Part shown: positions 48,600 to 61,600 of the stretch, in pieces
How positions within the stretch are numbered: position 1 is the stretch's first letter
Layout: each line of letters opens with the position of its first letter
Assembly (NCBI RefSeq): GCF_043290135.1
Contig: NW_027464601.1
Span: 6,060,001-6,124,000, forward strand
Source of the DNA: Rhipicephalus microplus
Lineage: Eukaryota; Arthropoda; Arachnida; Ixodida; Ixodidae
Length of the DNA: 64,000 nt
Reading direction: 5' to 3'
Program-made: the position numbers and the translations under genes
The notes under the pieces: generated by a model
Seen by the model: the letters and a program-made list of their open reading frames with translations, nothing else
What the model was told of the DNA's origin: nothing
The model's database searches: none

Positions 48600-48966
48600 A
48601 ATCGACTTTGGCACAGCTACCGTCGTTTATTACGTTGTGCCGTTCCCTGAGTGCTGTGTGTGTCGGCTGAGTTTGTGGTGTGTTATTGCGTGTTGCTTGT
48701 GCAGTTGGCGTCGAAGTGCTCGAAAGTTGGCGGGCTCTGTCCGTGTGATACTCAAGGTGTACACTCCGTGTGATACAACGGCAATAGCGCGACGATCGCA
48801 GCCGCCGGTGAGCTTCGGTAGACGTGTAACCTGACTCACGCACGTGGTGCACGATGCCTGGACGAGCATAGGCCGCCGGTGAATTTGATACTCCCCGCTA
48901 ACGCCGTTGCGTGATCGGACAGCCGTGTCCGCTGGTTGCCCCTAGTGGGTCCGCTGTGCTGCCACC
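48600..48966 (+). promoter_or_regulatory. Probable 5' UTR and CpG-rich upstream region of the secreted-protein gene
   Basis: The sequence turns GC- and CpG-rich from about 48340 and leads into GCTGCCACCATGG, an ideal Kozak context, at 48958-48970. There is no TATA box and no transcript data; the exact start of transcription is unknown. Confidence 0.4.
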
Positions 48967-49001
48967 ATGGAGCTCTACGTATTTTGCCTCGTGTGTCTTC
49001 T
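48967..49001 (+). CDS. Secreted-protein gene exon 1
   Basis: ATG in GCCACCATGG, eleven codons ([11 protein letters not shown]) plus CT, then GTGAGTAC, a near-consensus donor. The very short hydrophobic coding part is typical of first exons that split a signal peptide. Confidence 0.65.
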
Positions 49002-52000
49002 GTGAGTACACTTCTCGTGCACAGTCATCTGTACTATGAGATTCCGTGCTCGTTGAAGGGCACACTTTTCGCTCGTTATTGTTTCCATTCCAACGTCCAG
49101 GGAAGTATCTAACGGGGGCCAACGCCCCATTCCGCAGATGATGTCATCACTGCTTGCATCTATTCAAATTGAGCGTTAACAAACATGAGTCCTACACGGT
49201 CATTTAGGGGCGTCTGCTGCGCTTGCCATGTAAAACGGCTTCGAGCGTCAATACTTGGTAAGCGCGAGATATTCGAAGCAGGTGGAAATATCACATGGCC
49301 CCGCCGCGGTGGTCTAGTGGCTAAGGTACTCGGCTGCTGACCCGCAGGGCGCGGGTTCGAATCCCGGCTGCGGCGGCTGCATTTCCGATGGAGGCGGAAA
49401 TGTTGTAGGCTCGTGTGCTCAGATTTGGGTGCACGTTAAAGAACCCCAGGTTTTTTAACTCCCAGCGGCGCATAAACCGATGCCCAGCATTGCGAATTCG
49501 TCTTCTAATTGGGTGAATAGCTTAAAATCAACAAGTAATACCTAGAGGACAACATATAGGGAGATAACGAGTAGTCGGCTGGTATCAATTTTCAGTAGTG
49601 TGCTATGTGATGCAGTGATGCCTGTGCATATTTTAGTTCCTCAGATGACCTAGCGATGAGGAGTGTTATTAACGCATAAAAACTCACTTCACATAAGCAC
49701 ATTTTATTCAGCGTGATTGAAGTTACCGTCTGGGATGAGAACTACGGACGCCGGAAGTTAACTCCAGCATCTTCCAGAGTACTTTGTAGAATTCTTCGTT
49801 TATAAAAGACGCTTTGCATGATAGTCTTTCCAGCGCCAATTGTTGAATTGTGTTCGAATCACTTAGTGTTTGACGCTAAGACTGCAGAATAATTTTACTT
49901 CTTGATGGGGCAGGGCAAAGAAGATTCCTCAGATGACCTAGCGATGAGGAGTGTTATTAACGCATAAAAACTCACTTCACATAAGCACATTTTATTCAGC
50001 GTGATTGAAGTTACCGTCTGGGATGAGAACTACGGACGCCGGAAGCTAACTCCAGCATCTTCCAGAGTACTTTGTAGAATTCTTCGTTTATAAAAGGCGC
50101 TTTGCATGATAGTCTTTCCAGTGCCAATTGTTGAATTGTGTTCGAATCACTTAGTGTTTGACGCTAAGACTGCAGAATAATTTTACTTCTTGATGGGGCA
50201 GGGCAAAGAAGATTGATTTGATTGATTTGTGGGGTTTAACGTCCCAAAACCACCATATGATTATGAGAGATGCCGTAGTGGAGGGCTCCGGAAATTTTGA
50301 CCACCTGGGGTTCTTTAACGTGCACCCGAATCTGAGCACACGGGCCTACGACATTTCCGCCTCCATCGGAAATGCAGCCGGCGCAGCCGGGATTTGAACC
50401 CGCGACCTGCGGGTCAGCAGCCGAGTACCATAGCCACTAGACCACCGCGGCGGGGCGGGCAAAAAAGAAGGACACGGAGCTAGAGGCAAGGCTGCAGAGT
50501 GCCTTGCAGAGTTGATGTTCTGTATCATCGCCCTCTTCTTTTTCTGCACTCATGTCTACGCTTCTTAAGTGGGTTGTTGCCTGAATAAAATATCTGAAAC
50601 ATAAACGCGCACTTGAAAGGAATGTTGACTCACATGCTGCTCGACACTCTTCTGCGCGTAATCTAGTTCAGTCATCGCGGACACCACGAGTTTTTATACA
50701 CAGACCCATCGAATAGAAGAGTGACTGCCATCTTTACTGCCTGTCTGCCGCCTACACCCTCTTACTCCTACTTCCTCACCCCAGCGCTGGGTAGCAAACC
50801 GGATGCTAATATCTGGTTAATCTCCCGGCCTTCCGCTTCATATATCCCTCTCTCGACGTGGTTAAAGCGACTCTAACATTCACTCGTTGACCTTTAAGCT
50901 TGAAGTTATGGTATTGCAGTGACTATCTTGAAACGCTTTTGATTCACCTCTCTGATTCTTTTTCGAGTTCGTGAGTGGTTTTTCGTTGTATCCCTGAGGG
51001 GCCTCATGCGTAAGCGAAACATTTCCAACACATGTCCGCCAGAATCAAGACAATGGGCTGGCTGAAATCGAAATTACATTATGAAATCCGAGCCTGCTCG
51101 AAGCGCCTTATGTTGACTAGCAAATACCATACGAATAAATAAATTAGGTTCATTGAAACCTGTACATAATGGAACATTAAAGGTGCGTGTTAGCAATGCG
51201 TGTTAGCGTGTTAGCGTGTTAGACACCTATCTTATTCTAACGTAGTGCGCATCTAGAGTTGGTGAAAAGAGGATTCACATAATTGTGTCTGTCAAACGCA
51301 CCCAGAAACTCATGCAATCATTCCAAAAACGATAGCTTTCGATGGCTGATGTCACAATTTATTAGTGGCAGTCATCACCGCTGCGTGATTGCGTTCATCG
51401 CTCAATACCCATTGAAAGATAGTAAGACACCGTGATAAACCAAAGAAGTGCATCACGAGCATTCACATCGAATATTGTGTGAAAAACAACAAGTGTCGTT
51501 TTTGGAGCCACAGTTGCCTGTTGCCGCCGCAGGTGTACGTATCCACTATGGTGCGAATTAAGATGAAAATCGATATAAAAGAACACTAAGGTTGCAATGA
51601 CATTCGAAGCTGGGTACCCAGAGTGTCAGTCCAACCCTACCACTGAGCCAGACTGGCGCTTGAAACTTCGTGGCAAACTGAATTTAGGCAGTTGTCATGT
51701 TGCCAAAGGAATGTCAATAATATAAGTCACAAGACCTTTGAGATTAGGAAATGAGTAACCAGGTGTCTCAATGCGAATTACGTAAGTGGTCGTCGGATGC
51801 TCCAACCGATTACAAAAGCTGCTGGCATAACTCTTCATCTTTCTCTGTCACAACATCGCGAAATTAGGTAAAATGTCTTGCTAGTGTGTTGCATTTATCA
51901 CGTTTTTTCGAAAACTAAACAAAAACCGTATGAATGCCTACAAAAAAAAAAATACGGTGATATATTGCGCAGTGGGTATCCAACAGATGTGTTATAGCAG

Positions 52001-52545
52001 TTACCTAAATTGTGTTCAATAAAACCCTTAAAATTGCCGCTCTTTCGGGTTTCGCTGTGACTGTGCTGTGCATTGCACGAAGGCGTGGCTATCCTTTTAC
52101 AGAAATTGTATGTCCTAAAAGGCACTAACAAAAACTCGCCACTGCTCGCACAAGTAGTGCAATTTCAAAGTAGGCTTTGCCGCAGTGCTACAAAGCTGTA
52201 CGATCAAGCCTATTGCCAATTAGAAAAACCGCTGGCGACGTTTTCTTCAGTGGAGGGCGTTCTGCAGCTGGAATTTATCCTTTACTTTGCCGCTTTTCAC
52301 TCTTAATTACCGCCACAAACTTTTCAGAGCCATTGTTTATTTATTATTTATTTATTTAGTACATACTGCAGACCACGTCGTGGTCCTTGAAGGACGGGCA
52401 TACATTGTACACAAAACTAAAAACATACGTATGTACATACATACACAAATAAACATACAAATATATATCTATATACATACACATATACACACACATGCAC
52501 ATATATACACATTATATATACATACATATATATATATATATATAA

Positions 52546-52632
<87 letters not shown>

Positions 52633-55600
52633 TATATATACATATATACACATATATACGCACTAATATAAAAATGCCTATACCAACATATTCAAAAGAA
52701 CTTAACAAAATTGTGATAGAATGCTCATGAAAAAGGTACAGAAAAGTACATGTCACCCAGCGTCACAAGTTCTACGGTGTGGGCAGAGAATTCCATTCTA
52801 AAATGGTCCGTGGAAAAAAAGGAAAACTTATACGTGTCTGTCCTAGCATAGATTGGTGTTAATGCATCAGAGTGATGGTGCCGTGTTTGCCTTGTAGAAA
52901 GAGGGCTTACATAAAGCGGAAAGGTGAGGGTGAATTTGTGGTCAATCAGATTATGTAAAAAATTCAAGCGGTACTTCTGTCTTCTTGATTCAAGAGAAGG
53001 AATCTCATTAGCCAACATTAGCTGTGACGGGGAGTCCGAACGTTTGTATTTAGAATAAATAAAACGAACCGACTTTCTTTGTATTCTCTCAAGTTTGTTG
53101 ATATTGAGCTTAGTATACGGGTCCCATGCTACGCAGGCATATTCTTGTTTTGGGCCGATATAGGTTAGGTAGGCGAGTAACTTAACGTTTGAAGGAGAAT
53201 TACTAAGTTTGTGTCGCAGGTAAGCTAGTTTGCGGAATGCAGCAGAGCAAGGGTTCTCAACATGAAGGTTCCAAAATAAATTGGCTGTGAAGGTTACGCC
53301 AAGGTAATTATAGCTATCAACTTGTTTTAATGGGACAAACCCCATTTTGTACACGTGATTGAGGGGATTCTTTTTATTCGTTATGTGAAGAGAAACTGTT
53401 TTGTCGGTATTTGCAGACATGCCCCATTTTTCGCACCACAAGGATATGTTATTCAAGCCTAAATCTAGTTCCTTCTGATCATCCACAGATTTAATTCTAC
53501 AAAACACAACGCAGTCGTCTGTAAACAGTCTTATTTGTGTTCCAGGTGTGACGATGTTGACAATGCCATTAATATATAAAAGAAAGAGTGGACCCAAGAC
53601 ACTGCCCTGGGGCCCACCTGAGGTAACTGGTAGACAGCCCGTGTTGTGTCCATCAACTGAAACATACTGTTTACGGTTATTCAGATAGTCTGCGTTCCAG
53701 GAAATCAAGATATCAGGAAGCTTAATGTTTCTTAGCTTTATAATTAATTTTTCGTGAATGATCCTATTGAAGGCTCTACTAAAATTCAAAAATACAGCAT
53801 CAATTTCACCGTTAGCATCGAAATCTTTAGCAAATAAATCGATTACTATAATTAATTGTGTGATAGTCCAGCAGCCTTTTCTAAAGCCATGTTGACAAGT
53901 GGTTAGTATCGACTTTTCTTCTAAGAATTCATTAATGTGACTTGCCATTATGTGCTCGAAAATTTTGCAGCATGATGACGTCAGTGATATGGGGCGGTTA
54001 TTCTGTATTAACGATTGATCGCCTTTCTTAAAGACTAGGACAACTCGAACCATCCTCCAATCACTAGGTACTTTTGCACACAGCAAAGATTATCTGAATA
54101 ACACAACCGAAAATTTAGCAATAGTTTCGGCGTATCGCCTAAGGAACACATTTGGGATCTCATCAGGGCCAGGAGTTGTTTTGGTTTTCAAGTTTAACAA
54201 CATAAACACAATGCCATGGTATGAGATGAAGTTCGCCTCATGGCGTTGAAACACTACAGAGTCTAAAGATAACACTGAACTTCCACTGGTAAATACGCTA
54301 TGAAAATAATCGTTAAAATTCTGTGCGATAGCATTCAAGTTATTAATAATGGTTCCATTAATTGTGATTTCCGTGCCAGCCTTCTTGCTTTCGCCTAGGT
54401 ATTCCCAAAACTTATCCGGCGCGTTCTTTATAAAGTTCGGCAATGTTGCAGTGAAATATAGGTCTTTCGAATCACGTACAGCGCATGCTAGCTTGTCTTG
54501 TAGTTCACTGATAGCATCCATACTCGCACTAATAATCCCCGTACGCGCATGTTTCTTCTTTATTCGTTTGATTTTGAGCTTCAATTCAATTATGCCACGC
54601 GTCATCCATGGCATACTTTTAATGACTTTTTTAGATTTAGTAGGTATGAATGTATCTATGCAATGCTTGCACATTGTTGTAAAGGTTGCCCACAGAGCAC
54701 TCACTTCACCGCCACTATCAGCAAAGCCCGTAAGACAGGTTTCCATGTAGTCAATGACGCTGGCGTCATCAGCTCTCGAATAATCTTTATTAGATATGGT
54801 TTTGGGAATTTTGTGGACAGCAATCTCGACAATGGGTACAGAAAGCCCAACAAAGAAATGATCTGACAAACCATCCTCAATTGACACAATATGCTCAGTA
54901 AATGCACGGTTTAAAAATACAACTTCTAATACAGAACAGAATGACCCTTGCACACGCGTGGGTTCATTAACCACTTGGATTAGATCATGTGTCAGCATAA
55001 TGTCGAAAATAATGTTAGCGTTTTCATCATTCTTATTATTTGTTTGGAGGAGCTCCCAATTGACACCAGGCAGGTTCAGATCACCAATCAATAAAATTTT
55101 CTTCTTCTGGTAAGAAGACATGTGCTCTTCCAGTGTGCTCAGATTTGGGTGCACGTTAAAGAACCCCAGGTGGTCGAAATTTCCGGAGCCCTCCACTACG
55201 GCGTCTCTCATAATCATATAGTGGTTTTGGGACGTTAAACCCTACATATCAATCAAGACATGTGCTCTTGAAGTTTAATCAAGTAATCTGGAGTAGCGTC
55301 AGGTGACCTGTAACATGCGTACAACACGAAGCGATGGCCCATGCATGATAACTTGACGCATAAGCACTTCAGGTCGCGAGTGTCACCGATAAGCGTCGCA
55401 TCTATCTGATCTTTCAATAGAACGGCCACACCCCCACCTCTGTGCATTCTATCTTTGCGAAACACTTTGTAATTGGCTGGAAAGTTTAATTCATTTGTTA
55501 TGTCACTACGTAGCCAAGTTTCTGTTATGATTGCAAAGTGTGGATCATGCCGTAGCAGTTGAATTTCAAGTATATCTGTCTTGTTTACTACGCTACGAGC

Positions 55601-58600
55601 GTTGAAATTGACGATACGCAGGTGTTTTTCTTTGGTTGAAATTGAATTTCTGTAGGATGGACGGTTGATTTCTAAACACCGAATCTTTAAAACATTGCCT
55701 TGGCAGTCGGCGAAACTAGCGTCTACCTTAGCTTTTGCGCGTGACGACGGGTCATTGGCCGGCGTGAATTTTCTTCGTCGTTTTTTCGAGCAGCAACTCT
55801 ATCATTTATTTCGTCATTCCAAATATACGCTACTTTATTGATATACAATTTGTCAAAAGCTAAGGAAACTTTGTCCTCTTTCTCCCGGTTTTCCTTCGCA
55901 CTTGCCCAAAGCTTCCGCCTAACTTCACGAACTTTCTGCGAATAATCCTCACTTGTTGATATAGAAGTGTTCTTCAGTTTGTGGCATTGTTTAAAAATTA
56001 ATGTTTTATCTCTCGTATCGAGCAGCCTCAGGATGACCGGTCGTTTCTTATTCGGAGACGGACGACCTAATCTGTGAATGCGTTCTATCGCTACTGGTTC
56101 CAGCTCGAGAAGGTCTTGAAAGATACCTTTATTTACGGCTGTTTCCTGGGATCTACCGTTTTCACCCTCTGATTCTGGTAGCCCAAAAATGACCAAATTA
56201 GGTCTTCTACTGTGGTTCTCTGAATCGTCTATCTTCCTTTCAAGCGTCAGAACAACTTGGTTCTTATGCGTGAGCCGGTCCTGCACATGAAGTTACTTCT
56301 TCTTCAAGATTTGACAAAGCGTCCACCTTTTTTTCTATTACTACCAGGCGCTTTTCCTTTATATTTTTAATATCAGCTGCGATTTCCCTAAGCTGCTTTA
56401 ATATTAGTGAAGTGTCGAAACCAGGGTTAGTTTCAATGTCCCCCCTCCTAAAAGCAGTAATTTCCTGAGGCAGATAACAGCAATATCAAGCAAGCAACAC
56501 AGCCATGGGCACGGCAGCACTAGCAGAAAAAGATCGCTTGAACGGTAACACTTGCCGTAACGTTTTCTCACTTGCACAGCAAAAAGCAAAAGATTGTCAG
56601 CGAACCGCATTCTTTCGGTGCCGCCGTGCCCAGTGGTAGCGCATTCTAAAGGATGACCCTTTATACTGGTTCCGCATGGTGTCGCTCTACGCGAAGGTTG
56701 CGTGCCGCCTTCTGCGCTTGGTGACGTAGAATGAAGTGGTGGTCTGATGGCCGGTGTCAAACGCTGATCACCAGCGTCATGACAGTACAAATCCCTGAAC
56801 TGATGCCTAGCCGCCTCGACAACGGTATGCTCATTGCAGTACGCAGTGCCTAGGAGGCCGAGGAACTGCACAGCGAAAAGCAAAGAATTGTCAACCGCAT
56901 TCTTTCGGTGCCACTGTGCCCGACAACATGTTGTATGACGTTGTATGACAACATCTGAAGCTCTGGACGCTGACACTCTTCCAAAACACAATATTTCAGG
57001 CTAATTTCAAGTTCGAATATGCACCAACACTGAGGCACTGTCGCTCGAGCAACGCAGGGCATTTGAAAAGTTGTCGTTGCCGAAATGCTAAATTGCAGTG
57101 CGGTGAAGCATACCACCAACTCAAAAGCGTGCTGGGCAATTTTCAGTTTATGGCAAGGCGTTTGGTGGTTGGAATTAAAATGCAGCATGCAAGCATTTCT
57201 GTAAGCAGGTTATTTCAGCATATAACACTTTAAAGTTGACGGGGCCACAGCGTGTCATGCTTATACCCGATATATTAAAAAAAGCTGTATCCCTATAAGT
57301 GGACTCGATGGTATCTAGAGTTTTACGTTCCAAAAGTGAGAGTTGATGATGTGTTGCGCCGTAGCGGAAGGCTCCGGAAATTCCGACCATCTGGTGTTCT
57401 TCAACGTGCAGTGACATCGCGAGTACACGGGCCTCTACCATGTTGCCTCCATCGAAATATGACCACCACGGCCGAGATAGTACCCGTGACGTTTGGTTCA
57501 GAAGCCGCGCAGCACACCACCACATCTCCACCACGGCGATCGCCTTCGCAATTCGTTAAGTGACAAAACACACACCCCTCCCCCCCCCCCCAAAAAAAAA
57601 TTTTGTCTTACTTTTCTTGACTCCGCTGTTATTTTCGGGCTCCCCGTGACTCATATTATTATCATTAGGTTGAAAAGAGTTCAAAAGAAAGCCATTTTCA
57701 GTCGATAGGACAGCGTCTCGGTTTCTGGTTTGGGAGCCAAGGACGCTCTGAAGTGCACCTACGAGGTGTATCGAATTTGCATGATTACTCTTTGTGTTTG
57801 AAATTGATAAACGGCGCCCTAATGGCCGTATAGCCAGTTATGTTCATCTTTTAGGTGGTTATAATACTCAAAGACGATGTATTTTCTTCCGCGAATGGTT
57901 GCGAAGTGGAATGTCTTACCCACGTATTCTATAACGTCACTTCACTCAACGCTCCACCTTCACTTGAAAAAGCCGATGGGAGCGCCGTCTCTAGGCACGG
58001 CAAGTCAATGCATATCAGCAATAATCTGCTGCGATTCTTGAGTAGCGCAGCGTCATTTTCAGCCGAGTGGTAGCGCAGTGCTCCACTCTGTCAAATGAAG
58101 GGAGGAAGTCGAGTCGAGGAGCCTTTGTGAATAAGGGGGTTAGTGTGCCCACCTTGGAAAGTAACGGAATCAAAACTTTTGAAGAATTTCATGTAGTTTT
58201 ATTATTTACAGAACCTTGCGTTTGAGTTGTTTGCCTTCTTTCTTGTGTCTTTACTGAAGTGAGTTCCGCTGATGTTCTTTACTTTATTTTTTCATACATT
58301 TTCTGCTATTGATTTTGCATAGCAAGGCTGTTTACGTTCTATTCGCCGATAGACACCTACTGCACTATCCGACTGCTTCAGTAGGACTCAGCAGTATAGC
58401 CAAACAAACAAACAAACAAACAAAACACTAATTATATAAGATTGGCCAGCCCGTCAAAAACAAACAAATCACTTCGCTTTCACGTGCATGACCAGTGATT
58501 TCAGTGTGCTATGCATCCCGCTGTTCATGCGTGTTTCTGGTATTTCTTCTACGTAATATACTGTGCCCAAATACAGTGGTTTGCCCTTAATAGGTATTAC

Positions 58601-61600
58601 AGCTCTTCATTTGTGCGCTGGGTAGATAACACGTGGGGTTCAGACTTTTCTGAAGCTTATCATACAGACGCTTTTCTACTCAGCCACATCTAATATGCGG
58701 AGTCCTCCACTACGGCGTCTCTCATAATCATACGGTGGTTTTGAGACGTGGTACCCCACATATCAATCAATCACCTCTGATATGCCTTCACAACTGAAAG
58801 CTGAAGCAGACAAAGCTGATATACCCTTATCAAACTCGTAAGCCAACGTTACTTTGTCATAAGCGTCTGCAATTATTATTTAGGTTTGCCTACCGAAGCA
58901 TGCACCTTTTGCGTCGGAAATAACGAGAATGCACAAAAAAATTCATAGTCCTATTGATCCCGTGTTAGTGCCGGATCCCTTTGGTAATCAGAATTAAGGC
59001 CTTCGATCTCGGCCCGATGACCTATTTTAAGGGCCAACGGCGACTTCAGCCTATTTCTCGTCAGAACGAAGACACCCGTTCTCTGAGCTCAACCAACGCA
59101 AGCTCATTGCCAGTGACCACTACTCATCCCTCCATCCTTAACAGTCCATAGCCAAGCTCTACGCACCCTTCAGGACCTAAACCACTTCCGTCTTCTTTCT
59201 ATAGCGTGTCCTCTCTGTGGATACTCGAAGGCCAATGTTAATTTCCTCTCCTTTTGCTTACCCTGGCAGACGTCCGCCGCTGGGACAGCCTCCACCCTCA
59301 ATGCAGAGAAAAGAAAAAGCATTTTCATGCGTTACAAAAACCTGCGCACTGGATGCAATACAGTAACCTGTGGGGTGGTTAATAGTGCCGTGTACTATAG
59401 AATAAAGCGCGCAATGGGGAGACTGTGTGGTGGATGTAGATCATTGAAGGGGCCAAGCTTGTTCACCCATCAAATAATACTTGAAATTGCTTGAGTGGGT
59501 GCATTCGAGGCCTCTGTGTAGCGATAGCACAAGGTGGTGGTGCCGCCAATGATAGCCTTCCGCAGTAAAAACTGACCGAAACCAAAAATGAATGTCTCAG
59601 TGCACCACTGACACTCACATAATTCAGCATATTGTTACGGGGAATAAAGTACACAGAATGAATATACTGGCGAGCAAATGCGTACAACGCTGCTGCAGTC
59701 CGAGCACGTTCCCCACAGCACTTCGTCGTCGTCATTCTCAGGCATTTACTTAGCCCGTGACATTACCCGCCGGCGGCAGAAGCACCGGCCCGGTGCGATC
59801 AATTCTCAGGGCGTGAGTAGTATGCTTTAAGCCGTGAGACGTGAACTATATCGGCCGGGACTGAAGCTGGTACTGACGTGGTATGGAGTGGAGCTATCTC
59901 ATAGGTCACGCTGGTGACCTTGCGTATGACGCGGTAGGGGCCAACGTAACGGGTCATCGGTTTTTCGCAGAGACCAACACGACGCGATGGTAACCACAAC
60001 AAGAAGAGTGACCCCGGAGAGTACTGTACGTCGCGGTGCCGGCGATCGTAAGCACTCTTTTAATTAAGCTGCGAGGCACATAACCGATCCCGGGCGACTT
60101 GGCGGGCGATGTCAGCTCGGGCCAGGGCATCACAAGCATAAGCAGTCGATGAGGGGGCGTCAGATTGAAGCATGGTGTCCATGGGCAAAGGCGGGTCATA
60201 ACCAAACAGCAGGTAAAAAGGTGAAAATCCAGCTGTATCGTGACGTGAACTGTTGTATGCGAAAGTAACAAAAAGTAAGTGGATGTCCCAATCTTTGCGA
60301 TCCTTGGAGACGTACATCGCTAACATATTCGTCAGGGTATGGTTGATGCTTTCCGTGAGGCCGTTGGTTTGTGGGTGGTACGCTGTAGTGAACTTGTGGT
60401 GGGTAGAATAGGATCGCAGGAGCTCGTCGACTATTTTAGAAAGAAAACGGCAGCCGCGGTCGGGGATCAACTGACGAGAAACACCATGACGCAGAATGAT
60501 CTCATGAAGAAGCAAATCGGCTACATCAGTAGCGCAGCTGGTGGGGAGGGCGCGTGTAATGGCATACCGCGTTGCGTAGTCGATAGCAATAGCAATCCAC
60601 TTATTACCGGTGGCCGACACGGGAAAAGGTCCTAGAAGATCGACGCCGACTCGAAAAAATGGCTCATCTGGTACTTCAATGGGCTGGAGGGTACCAGCAG
60701 GTCCCGGAGATGGTGTCTTGCCGCGCTCGCAGAGGTCGCATGCCGCAACGTACTGTCGCAAAGAACGGTAGAGGCCAGGCCAAAAGAATTGGCGGCGAAC
60801 GCGGTCATACGTGCGTGACACCCCTAGGTGTCCAGCGGAGCGGGCATCACGGAGCTGCGCCAAAACGTCTGAGCGAAGATGCGCAGGAACAACGAGTAAA
60901 AGTTCAGCACCATCTGGGTGGGCGTTGTAGCGGTGCAAGATGTCGTTGTGAAGAACGAACAGTTGTAAAGAGTGGTCAGGGTGGGGGGAGTGCAGACCAT
61001 TGATAACAGCACGCAAAGAGGGGTCGCGGCATTGTTCAGCAGCTATGTCGGTGAAGTCGGTAATTGAAAGAACGAGGACATCTTGTCCATCTTCCATCAT
61101 GTCAGGGGGATCGACTGGGTAACGGGATAAGCAGTCGGCATCCTTGTGAAGTTGTCCGGATTTATAGGATACGGAAAAAGTGTACTCTTGTAAGCGCAGC
61201 GCCCAGCGTCCAAGGCGTCCCGTAGGGTCTTTGAGTGAGGAGAGCCAGCAAAGCGCATGGTGGTCCGTAATAACTGAGAATGGTCGGCTATAGAGCTGCG
61301 GTCGGAATTTCGCAATTGCCTAGACGAGAGCTAAGCACTCGCGTTCTGTGATCGGATAATTTTGTTCCGACCGCGACAACAGTCGGCTTGCGTACGCGAC
61401 GACGCGGTGCATTCCTTGTTGCCGCTGCGCCAGCACTGCGCCTATGCCGTAGCCAGTGGCGTCTGTACAAAGCTCCGTGGCGGCAGATGGGTCGAAGTCT
61501 CCTAGGATTGGTGGATTGGTGAGAATCTCAACAAGCGACGAGGAGGCGTTTGCTTGCTGTTGGCCCCCAGGCGAATGCGACATTCGTTTGGAGGAGGCCG

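Larger units (their letters stand above)
52335..57180 (-). mobile_element. CR1/L2-like LINE, nearly full length
   Basis: Minus-strand order: 5' region with internal repeats (to ~56610), hydrophobic leader and 2A-like motif (56420-56609), coiled coil and RRM-type ORF1 (55723-56420), ORF2 with APE endonuclease and RT (52725-55700), 3' region containing an AT microsatellite, and a 3' hairpin plus (TAAA)n tail (52335-52395). ORF1 carries frameshifts, ORF2 a SINE insertion, an in-frame stop and lost catalytic residues. The same 3' end occurs on the LINE at 25640-26965, so both belong to one family. It lies antisense in the secreted-protein gene intron. Confidence 0.85.

Noticed and set aside
48276..48670. 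Overlapping Arg-rich frames upstream of the secreted-protein gene
   Set aside because: Two overlapping frames in CpG-rich sequence without recognisable domains; more likely promoter-proximal DNA.
54349..54866. Plus-strand frames inside the LINE
   Set aside because: They are antisense to ORF2, whose endonuclease motifs are clear on the minus strand.
60659..61003. Plus-strand frame antisense to gypsy integrase
   Set aside because: Shadow of the well-supported minus-strand integrase.
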